A stretch of 64,000 bases of DNA, from IMG/VR virus record IMGVR_UViG_3300029267_002747, positions 1-64,000 of that record. One strand, written 5' to 3'. Origin of the DNA: a virus. A program made the position numbers and the translations under genes. The notes under the pieces are model-generated. The model was not told where the DNA came from and searched no databases. It was given only the letters and a program-made list of their open reading frames with translations. Of this stretch, positions 1 through 6,406 are shown in pieces; position 1 is the stretch's first letter; each line of letters starts with the position of its first letter.

Positions 1-674
1 GCCCTCACAGGCGGTATGGCTCCGAACGGGAACGATCGCCCGGACTCGGAAGTACTCGGCGGGTAATGGGCCTAAATCCCGCCCGACACCAACTTTTGCA
101 GCGGGGACCCCACCCTAGACACTACCAACACCCGCTGCACGTAGTGGACCTTCTTCCATCCATGTCCTGGTCCACTACACCAGGCCTGGCCCCGAGCCTT
201 AAATCGGGGCATTCTCTATTTAATCGAGGGGCGACATTCCTAGGATGTTTCGGGACAGCTCCGAATTAGGGAGTTGCGGGGTGGATATCATGTGATACCA
301 GGGAACCTCGGCAGAGGGGAACTGGCGCTCCGCTAACCGGCCAGTGGATTGGCCATTAAGCTGGGCCCCTCATTTTCATTCTGGGACGCCGATAACGTCC
401 CCATCAAATTATGTAGCGGCGGCTAAGCAGGGTCCTTGATGTACACACCTGCTTAGATTCGGTCAGAAGGAGGTATAGTTAGCCTGGCTGCCCTACGGGG
501 CCCGCTACATAAGCGCCCGCTACCGAATAGAAGGTGGTTCTGAAAACCGCTTCTCCGGATATCGCTAGGTTAGATCCCCGGTGGTTATCCGTCCGAGGTA
601 CTGCCCGTCAAGTCGGGCCGGGCGCACCATATTGTGAGGTCTATGAGTGGTTCGAGCCCACCTGGCCTCGACCA
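1..674 (+). ncRNA. Large structured RNA region, no CDS (possible ornate phage RNA)
   Basis: No convincing gene lies here, but the stretch is full of perfect helices: 58-63/78-83, 98-105/131-138, 141-150/169-178 (10 bp), 189-195/204-210, 383-388/396-401, 409-419/502-512 (11 bp) enclosing 423-431/448-456 (9 bp), 513-519/619-625 stacked directly on the 11-bp stem, 529-533/550-554, 557-561/586-590, 603-607/614-618 and 636-641/664-669. The continuous nesting suggests one or more large folded RNAs. Phages are known to carry such RNAs (GOLLD and ROOL classes), but I cannot assign a class by eye. The 5' end may lie upstream of the window. The strand is inferred from the flanking plus-strand genes; the helices alone do not fix it. 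Confidence 0.55.
189..210 (+). repeat. Hairpin copy 1 (7-bp GC stem, A/T-rich loop)
   Basis: A seven-base-pair stem, gccccga with tcggggc, closes an eight-base loop. Nearly the same hairpin and 5' flank (ACCA then GGC) recur at 681-703. No strong T-run follows, so terminator function is uncertain. Confidence 0.5.
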
Positions 675-680
675 AGGCAT

Positions 681-703
681 GCCCCGAGCCTATTAATCGG
701 GGT
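681..703 (+). repeat. Hairpin copy 2, possible 3' boundary of the structured RNA
   Basis: The stem ccccga/tcgggg has a loop starting gcct and closely matches the hairpin at 189-210. It is followed by only three T residues. It is preceded by ACCA at 671-674, as copy 1 is by ACCA at 179-182. It could end the upstream RNA, but the T-run is weak. Confidence 0.45.
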
Positions 704-718
704 TTAAGAACAAACTTC

Positions 719-813
719 AGAAGAACAGAGCAGTAATGCCTGGGACATAACCTACGTCAGAGAACGGAGGAGATTCAAGGCACTTCCTTCCCCACGGAGG
801 GCTCTGTTCTTCT
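719..813 (+). ncRNA. Structured element with a perfect 13-bp closing stem
   Basis: Bases 719-731 pair perfectly with 801-813 (13 bp). The enclosed 69 bases contain a further imperfect GGAGGA/TCCTTCC hairpin. The element ends 35 bp before the start of the gene at 849, so it could be that gene's leader, a processing site or a separate small RNA. Confidence 0.5.
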
Positions 814-848
814 ACACATACACAACGAACAAAACAAGGAACAAGAAC

Positions 849-1274
849 ATGAATCCATCGGTATTCTACATCAAGAAAGAAGTACGAGATATTTACGGCA
901 ACACCCATTATAAGCCAGTAGCAACAATTGGCGTCGGGGGGATAGACGAACTAGAGCGTGACCCTGACTATATCCATCTGACCCTAGCTGTCTGTAGCCC
1001 GAAAGATGTATTCAGCAAGAAAAAGGGCAGGACAATAGCCCTGGGTAGACTGCTCCAAACTGACACGAAAGAGGGAAGCAAACACATCACAATTTTCAAA
1101 GAGGATTTTGTGAAGCTCTCCCTAGAGGAGATTGTTGACTGTCTACTGAATAGCCGCCCATCACTTCAGTGGGTCCACGACCTGGCCGCAGAAGACTGTA
1201 ACGAGATCAGATGGGAGCAATTCACAGAGATCGCCAACGAGAAATTCGAAGAGAGTTTAGCTTCCTTGGTGTAA
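849..1274 (+). CDS. Hypothetical protein, 141 aa
   Basis: The protein is soluble and mildly acidic, with no membrane segment and no motif I recognise. The ATG follows an AAGGAAC Shine-Dalgarno-like sequence. The gene is isolated between structured RNA elements at 719-813 and 1292-1383, unlike the packed genes elsewhere in the window. Its function is unknown. Confidence 0.7.
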   Translation: MNPSVFYIKKEVRDIYGNTHYKPVATIGVGGIDELERDPDYIHLTLAVCSPKDVFSKKKGRTIALGRLLQTDTKEGSKHITIFKEDFVKLSLEEIVDCLLNSRPSLQWVHDLAAEDCNEIRWEQFTEIANEKFEESLASLV

Positions 1275-1291
1275 GAAACATCTGTTGAATT

Positions 1292-1383
1292 GAGAGAGCG
1301 AGTCACTCCAGCTACCTCTGACCGCACATCAACGGCTGGAGTGTATCCCCAATCCTAGCTACACACACGGGTCTCGCTCTCTC
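1292..1383 (+). ncRNA. Structured RNA with 11-bp closing stem and 9-bp inner hairpin
   Basis: Bases 1292-1302 pair perfectly with 1373-1383 (11 bp), and inside them 1304-1312 pairs perfectly with 1335-1343 (9 bp). About 29 bases (1344-1372) are left single-stranded on the 3' side. It fills the gap between two small genes. Either strand would fold. It may be a small RNA or an inter-cistronic processing element. Confidence 0.5.
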
Positions 1384-1404
1384 GTCCATACTTACGGAGT
1401 ATTT

Positions 1405-2004
1405 ATGTCAATACAATATGGGAAACCACCAAAATGTTCAACGGCATTCAGTGCTGTAGCATTCGGTACAGTCACTGGGCCTAGGAGGAAAAAGAAAGGA
1501 AGGACGCTTTCTCCGGAAAAGTATGCAGCGATAAAAGAAAAGAAGCGAAAGCGTAGGAAGCGTCAATGGAAATCGAGTTCGTATAACCGACGACTCTTCC
1601 ATAGACGCAGCAGCGTACAATATCGTTGGCGTCGAGATATGCTAATTGAAAATGTGCGGGCCAACTATGTTATCCCTGCCACTAATTTCTCATCAACCCC
1701 TGCAGACCATGAAAAATTGGCCAAGTACATAAATGAGATTGATGTCACTAAGATGCATGTAGCGGTTATTCGCCTGATATTGCAGAGAGTCCAACCAGAT
1801 CACAGATCACCCAAAGTTGTGCAAGCAGCTAAGAATCTATACCGGAGAGCGATCCCGTACTACATACGTAGATTCGGGTTATCAAACGCTCATAGTAGAG
1901 TGTTCTGCTACATATCCCAAAGGTGGCATATCTGTGTATATGGCAAAAATTGGCGCAAAGTATTGGGTAAAAAATGGCACCAAAATAAGAGAAAGAACAA
2001 CTGA
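1405..2004 (+). CDS. Hypothetical highly basic protein, 199 aa
   Basis: The first 80 residues are dominated by Lys and Arg (runs such as PRRKKKGR and KEKKRKRRKRQ), suggesting nucleic-acid binding or a structural/ribosome-like role. The remainder is mixed helical sequence rich in Tyr, Arg and Trp. A GGAG site precedes the ATG. The stop is followed at once by the structured RNA region starting near 2007. No family was recognised; a function at the neighbouring structured RNAs is speculation. Confidence 0.6.
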   Translation: MSIQYGKPPKCSTAFSAVAFGTVTGPRRKKKGRTLSPEKYAAIKEKKRKRRKRQWKSSSYNRRLFHRRSSVQYRWRRDMLIENVRANYVIPATNFSSTPADHEKLAKYINEIDVTKMHVAVIRLILQRVQPDHRSPKVVQAAKNLYRRAIPYYIRRFGLSNAHSRVFCYISQRWHICVYGKNWRKVLGKKWHQNKRKNN

Positions 2005-2006
2005 CA

Positions 2007-2600
2007 TTTGCTTGTTGATAGAGGCTAAGTGAGAGCCTGGTAAGCAAACGCAAGCTACGCTGCTGGGGACGCCTCACTGAGATCCAGAGTGTTTTTGCGA
2101 TTAGGCCATCAAATATGTACATGAAACATATCGGTTAGATCCCGTGTTTTTTCATAAGATGGCGTCTTAGTGCAGACTACTATCTCTGCACTAAGACGAT
2201 AGGCAGATGAGGCCCTCCGTGAGTTTACTCACGTGGGCTGTTCCAGGATCCCGAAAGGGTAGAACTGGACTGGAGCCGGGTGGGGAATCCGGCCTATCAA
2301 CAAGTAATTCTTCAAAATACAACAGGAGGAGTAGGTCGTTCTCAGGTTTTCCTTCTTTCTTTCCTGAGAGCCCATTCACACCTACTCCTCCAGAATTTTT
2401 CAATCCGACCCATACAATAGTGGTTCGGTCAGGCAACCCACCAGCCTGGCGTTTTGGGCAATTTAATCACATATGTTAGGGCGTGAACGTGGAGGTGTCA
2501 CCGATGAGCCTACTGGGGTGGAGGATAACCGCCTCCTTTCTCCTTTCAAGGATATGGTCTTAACAGCTTAGTGGCTCGACAGGCCCGCCGTATATTCTAC
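2007..2600 (+). ncRNA. Second large structured RNA region, no CDS
   Basis: This stretch of nearly 700 bp between genes contains at least eight helices: 2007-2013/2042-2048 around 2022-2026/2034-2038; 2049-2053/2095-2099; a perfect 14-bp hairpin 2163-2176/2185-2198; 2212-2215+2218-2223 with 2228-2233+2235-2238; a CCC-GAAA-GGG tetraloop hairpin at 2250-2259; 2275-2279/2289-2293; a 12-bp stem 2325-2336/2380-2391 enclosing 2340-2346/2363-2369; 2430-2434/2444-2448; and 2520-2524/2532-2536. A short T-run at 2396-2400 follows the 12-bp stem. The boundaries are approximate. I cannot match it to a known RNA class. Confidence 0.55.
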
Positions 2601-2695
2601 TGATGAATAAAAAGGTAGACCCTTACATGACCCATTGATCGTCGGTATCGGCAAACTTCTCAAAATGATCTCAAATCTAAAAGAAAGGACTTATC

Positions 2696-3205
2696 ATGGG
2701 TGTATACGACATCATTGAAGATAAAGTAAACGACAGATCTGGCCAGGTAAAATTATGGGATTCTGATTTCTCAGAGTACACCATTGGAGACCTGGTGCCC
2801 TCGTTAATAGTAGGTGAGACCTACTCCATCGCTATGATGGAAGGAGGATTTGTCAACATCAAAGGACAGAAGATAGAATCCTGGACAAAGGAATCAATGT
2901 ACTCCCCTGTGTTAAATAAATGGGGTGGGCTATTCAATCCCTACGATGGCGGGTACTTTGATGATGACCCATACACTTTTCCGGACGACAAGAAAAACCC
3001 AGATCTCACAGTCATCAGACAACACATTACAACAATCAAGCTGAGGCTGTACCATGCTCTGCTGTTGCCGGAAAGTGTAGATCCTAATGACTTCTACACA
3101 GAAGGGGATCTGGAGATAATGGAGGCTTTAATGAAAGACCCTGACGTAACGGGAGTCTTCCATAAGGCATTTGAAAAAGAAAAGAAAGGAGACAGTGATG
3201 AGTGA
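2696..3205 (+). CDS. Hypothetical acidic protein, 169 aa
   Basis: The start follows a good AAAGGA site. The protein is acidic, with a Tyr/Asp/Gly-rich middle (residues 75-100) and a charged C-terminal tail. No catalytic or membrane motif is visible. The last 8 bp overlap the next gene, indicating translational coupling. It is the first gene after the structured RNA region. Confidence 0.75.
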   Translation: MGVYDIIEDKVNDRSGQVKLWDSDFSEYTIGDLVPSLIVGETYSIAMMEGGFVNIKGQKIESWTKESMYSPVLNKWGGLFNPYDGGYFDDDPYTFPDDKKNPDLTVIRQHITTIKLRLYHALLLPESVDPNDFYTEGDLEIMEALMKDPDVTGVFHKAFEKEKKGDSDE

Positions 3206-3626
3206 AGTTTTCGTAGGCGACAGCCTGGCTAAAGTGGATAAGGAGAGAGCTCGTGTGTGTGCTCTCCAAATGCAGGACACAATTTTGAAAGCCAGAGCTG
3301 AGTTTGAGCGAAAAGACATAGACGAATATATAGCGAAATACGAGAAAAGATCCAAATTTCTTGCCAAGTTCTGGTGGAAAAGAAAACCCCTATCCAGGGA
3401 AGAAGCTAAACGCCGAATTCTGAGGAAAGAGTTTGCGTGGATAGCAACATACAATTGGCACTCAGCGTATTCAAAACAAATGAGGATATGCAAAAATGTT
3501 GCTCGTCTGTGCAGCAACACCTCAGAAGATTATGTGTATCTCTCCGGCAGTGATGCCGCAGCTATAGACCTGGAACCACTCAAGGCACCACCCGAAAAAG
3601 AAGAAACTGAAGGGAATGTGGCATAA
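3198..3626 (+). CDS. Hypothetical protein, 142 aa
   Basis: The open frame extends upstream to 3171, but the ATG at 3198 is preferred because it is preceded by AAAGGAG and overlaps the previous stop by only 8 bp. The protein is helical and rich in Lys/Arg (for example KYEKRSKF, WWKRKPLSREEAKRR), with an acidic tail. Family not recognised. Confidence 0.7.
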   Translation: MSEVFVGDSLAKVDKERARVCALQMQDTILKARAEFERKDIDEYIAKYEKRSKFLAKFWWKRKPLSREEAKRRILRKEFAWIATYNWHSAYSKQMRICKNVARLCSNTSEDYVYLSGSDAAAIDLEPLKAPPEKEETEGNVA

Positions 3627-3646
3627 TATTGTGATGCTGGATATTT

Positions 3647-3660
3647 TACGTCTCGATTAA
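3647..3660. repeat. Left copy of a 14-bp inverted repeat
   Basis: The 14 bases at 3647-3660 match the reverse complement of 4616-4629 at 13 of 14 positions. The two copies flank the gene at 3689-4537 and each lies just upstream of a start codon. A regulator-binding site is possible; chance is not excluded. Confidence 0.35.
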
Positions 3661-3688
3661 AAATATTAAAAAAGGAAGGAAGGATGGC

Positions 3689-4537
3689 ATGCGCCGTTTG
3701 GAACATTCGGCCCCGCAGTATCTCGATAATTATGAGAAAGGTGGGGAGGTGCAAAACCTAATAAAGGGCTTTGCTCAAATTTGTTTTTTCAGTGATGTCT
3801 ATAGTGCGCCCGCATGGCTCACACTAGACAGGGAAACAATCCTCCAGATCCAGGAGTACAAAAAGACAATGGATCAGTTAAAACAATTGCCGGTTCGCAG
3901 ATTGCCAAAACTCGCTCAAAGCCCGAGGAATCTCAGGATAGCGACAAGAAACAATATGTTCAGGGTAGCCGAGGTGTGTAGTAATAATGTGACCGCCATT
4001 CTGGCATATCACATCAAATACATTGAACACACAGTCTCTGAGAAGGAGGCCAGGAGAGTTCTTGAATTGATCTGTGCTGTCGCTAACACTTTCGGGTACC
4101 CTAGAAGTGTAGACCCTGAAAAGGACCAATGTCTAAAGTTATCGCATATGCAGATATCAAGACATTTTCGGAGATTGCGAGATAAAAAGGGACGATTGGT
4201 CTCGCTTCCCGAATGTTGTTTTATCTGGGCCCGAAAGGACCAGTGGATCGGCCAAGCGGACGAAGAGGTACTTAAATTCCTAAAGGTACCTGACTTCAAC
4301 ATTCTCAAAGAGCACAGTAGTCTAATAAACGATGTAGATCCTCGAAATTTAAGTATTCAGGACTTAGTGTCAACTTTAGACGCTTGTGCTGACAATGATG
4401 GGCTAGAAGCCACATACTTTTGTACCGGCGGCATCAAGCATGCCGCCATGTTGTGGTCTTATCTGAATGCGACAAAGCATATGTCAGATAGGACCGCGTT
4501 TAACAATCTTCTCATTGAACGAAGCTCCCGTTGCTAA
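3689..4537 (+). CDS. Hypothetical protein, 282 aa
   Basis: Translation probably starts at 3689 behind a strong AAGGAAGG sequence; another ATG five bases upstream is out of frame. The protein looks globular and helical, with scattered Cys (for example RSSRC at the C-terminus) but no clear metal-binding cluster. No family recognised. It is followed by a perfect 10-bp hairpin and bounded by a 14-bp inverted repeat. Confidence 0.7.
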   Translation: MRRLEHSAPQYLDNYEKGGEVQNLIKGFAQICFFSDVYSAPAWLTLDRETILQIQEYKKTMDQLKQLPVRRLPKLAQSPRNLRIATRNNMFRVAEVCSNNVTAILAYHIKYIEHTVSEKEARRVLELICAVANTFGYPRSVDPEKDQCLKLSHMQISRHFRRLRDKKGRLVSLPECCFIWARKDQWIGQADEEVLKFLKVPDFNILKEHSSLINDVDPRNLSIQDLVSTLDACADNDGLEATYFCTGGIKHAAMLWSYLNATKHMSDRTAFNNLLIERSSRC

Positions 4538-4551
4538 TGTTTGTTCGACTA

Positions 4552-4581
4552 TAGGCCTAACTACTTTTGTGGTTAGGCCTA
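4552..4581 (+). terminator. Possible terminator hairpin
   Basis: A perfect 10-bp stem (4552-4561 with 4572-4581) with a T-rich loop lies 15 bp after the stop of the preceding gene. A clear T-run does not follow directly, only a TTCCTTTTT stretch about 10 bases on. It may be a terminator or a 3'-end stabilising hairpin. Confidence 0.45.
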
Positions 4582-4615
4582 CAGATTACTTATTCCTTTT
4601 TACTGCAAATCAATA

Positions 4616-4629
4616 TTAAACGAGACGTA
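4616..4629. repeat. Right copy of the 14-bp inverted repeat
   Basis: This is the inverted partner of 3647-3660 (13/14 match). It ends 5 bp before the ATG at 4635, over the place where the ribosome binding site should be, so a bound protein or RNA could affect translation or transcription of that gene. Confidence 0.35.
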
Positions 4630-4634
4630 TTAAA

Positions 4635-5147
4635 ATGAGACCTATAATTAAATACAGACGGGAAGATGGACTCCCCAGATTTCTTGTGTCCGATTGGCTT
4701 AAACTTCCCGGGGTGCTAGCTTTATTGAAAGAGAGACTACATGTCACTCCGGATATTTACTTTGATTCCGAAAATCACCCGGATTGGTTAGGGCACAGAC
4801 CAATCAAAATTTACTATGGAACAGTAAGCGAAGATGATTCCGAATTTTTCGCCTGCACCTCTGACGGTAGGCCTTTTGTTACAGATTGGGATATCCAAGA
4901 TATCCTGGGTAACGAGGTAGTTTGGGATGTTAAATGGCGCATAAAAAATCTGCCATCTAATATGCAACAAACAGAAAATTGGGCTTTCCAATCTGGCAAC
5001 CAAACAGAATGCCTCATATACGCTCCGTATCGATTAGGTCTCCGAGAGGATACGGAAAATTGTGTTAAAAAGTTAAAGTCAATAGCAGATTGGGTACCAG
5101 AAGGCAAAGGCACTTGGACCTCTGACGGTTATTGGGTGGTTCGCTAA
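4635..5147 (+). CDS. Hypothetical protein, 170 aa
   Basis: The protein is soluble and rich in Trp, Asp and Pro. No motif was recognised. The ribosome binding site is weak and overlaps the inverted-repeat copy at 4616-4629. The gene stands alone between a hairpin and the MoxR-like gene. Confidence 0.7.
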   Translation: MRPIIKYRREDGLPRFLVSDWLKLPGVLALLKERLHVTPDIYFDSENHPDWLGHRPIKIYYGTVSEDDSEFFACTSDGRPFVTDWDIQDILGNEVVWDVKWRIKNLPSNMQQTENWAFQSGNQTECLIYAPYRLGLREDTENCVKKLKSIADWVPEGKGTWTSDGYWVVR

Positions 5148-5211
5148 AAAGCACAGAATGAACAGTGTTGTGGTGTTTGTAACCACACACTAGAATTAAG
5201 GATTTTCATAC

Positions 5212-6396
5212 ATGAAGAAAAAGAAAATGCCAACAACAAAAAAGAAGACTACAAGGAAGAAGAAGGCTTCAGCTAAGAAGACTTCAGCCGCAACTACAAC
5301 TGACAACACCGAAGACCTCAGCAGACTTGAGCCTGCAAAGGATCAGAAGATATTAAAATGTAAGAAGTGTGGTGAAGTCTTTACTGTTCACAAGACCCAG
5401 CCCAACAGAAGGGTTTGCCCAATCGAGGGATGTGGTGGTGTTGCACATCGCTTCGACATCGAAGCCCGAATCGAAAATGTTGAAGTGGCCTTGGATGAAA
5501 GCAAGCTGTCTTACAGGGTCAAGAAGTATGACCGGGGCATCATCACTCCGGAGCTGGACGAGAACTTCTACGTGAGCCGGGAAAACCAAGACCTTATGGC
5601 AGTCGTGGAATCGTTGTCCCACGCCAACCCAGTCAACATCCAATTGGTCGGTCCGCAGGGATGTGGTAAGACTGAATTTGCAGTATGGTTCGCTGCCAAA
5701 TACGACAGAAGACTTCTCATCCTGAACTGCGCCAGTGTGCGTGAACCTCGAGACTGGTTTGGCTTCAAGGATGCCAGCGAAGGCTCGATTTACTGGCACA
5801 GAGCTGACTTTGTTCGCGCTCTTGAAGAAGATCGCTGCGTCATCCTCTTTGATGAATTCAATAGGGTGCATACTTCAATTCACAACACGCTCTATGGAAT
5901 CCTGGATTCCCGGCGTGCGACTTGGATTGAAGAAGTCGGCGAGCATCTCACGGTAGCGGACCAGGTAGTGTTCTTTGCTAGCTGCAATGAGGGCATCACC
6001 CACCACGGTACCTTCCAAACCGATTCTGCTATGGGTGACCGCTGGGGTATCCGTATTGATGTAGACTTCTTGCCAGACAAGAAGGAAGCAGAAGTACTTA
6101 TTAAGAAAACCGGGATCGACAAGGACTTGGCTTACAAGCTGTGTAAGCTTGCCAAGGCTATCAGAAGAAAGGCTGATGAAGGCCATTCAACTGATGACAT
6201 CCGAACCGCTGTCTCTACCAGGCAGTTGCTAACCACATGCCAGCTTTCACGGCAGATGATTGCGTCTGGAGTAGAGCCCCTCCAGGCTGTGAAGAAGTCT
6301 CTCGAGTATACAGTTGTTCCGTTCTACTCCAAGGCGGGTAAGAGGGACAGTGCTCAGGCTCAGATTCTCCAAATGATTCAGGGCGCTATAGTCTAA
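5212..6396 (+). CDS. MoxR/CobS-like AAA+ ATPase with zinc ribbon
   Basis: This is an AAA+ ATPase of the MoxR/CobS/NorQ type. After a Lys-rich N-terminus (residues 1-25) comes a zinc ribbon (C50, C53, C69, C74), then Walker A GPQGCGKT at 147-154 and Walker B CVILFDEF at 209-216. In this family the ATPase partners a VWA-domain protein to insert metal or remodel a target. The next gene, 10 bp downstream, encodes exactly such a partner. Phage versions are often named cobaltochelatase-like, but there is no cobalamin pathway here, so that substrate should not be assumed. Confidence 0.88.
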   Translation: MKKKKMPTTKKKTTRKKKASAKKTSAATTTDNTEDLSRLEPAKDQKILKCKKCGEVFTVHKTQPNRRVCPIEGCGGVAHRFDIEARIENVEVALDESKLSYRVKKYDRGIITPELDENFYVSRENQDLMAVVESLSHANPVNIQLVGPQGCGKTEFAVWFAAKYDRRLLILNCASVREPRDWFGFKDASEGSIYWHRADFVRALEEDRCVILFDEFNRVHTSIHNTLYGILDSRRATWIEEVGEHLTVADQVVFFASCNEGITHHGTFQTDSAMGDRWGIRIDVDFLPDKKEAEVLIKKTGIDKDLAYKLCKLAKAIRRKADEGHSTDDIRTAVSTRQLLTTCQLSRQMIASGVEPLQAVKKSLEYTVVPFYSKAGKRDSAQAQILQMIQGAIV

Positions 6397-6406
6397 AGGA
6401 GCCATC

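Noticed and set aside
66-269. 67-codon open frame inside the first structured RNA
   Set aside because: It crosses three strong helices, lacks a Shine-Dalgarno sequence and has no protein-like pattern.
594-674. tRNA-like 3' end (TTCGAG loop, acceptor-like stem, ACCA)
   Set aside because: The T-stem and acceptor stem are out of register by one base, the D-loop lacks GG and no anticodon stem forms. Treated as part of the larger structured RNA.
2207-2479. 90-codon open frame on the plus strand
   Set aside because: It runs through several perfect RNA stems, has no ribosome binding site, and its protein is low-quality Ser/Pro/Phe-rich sequence. A shadow of the structured RNA.
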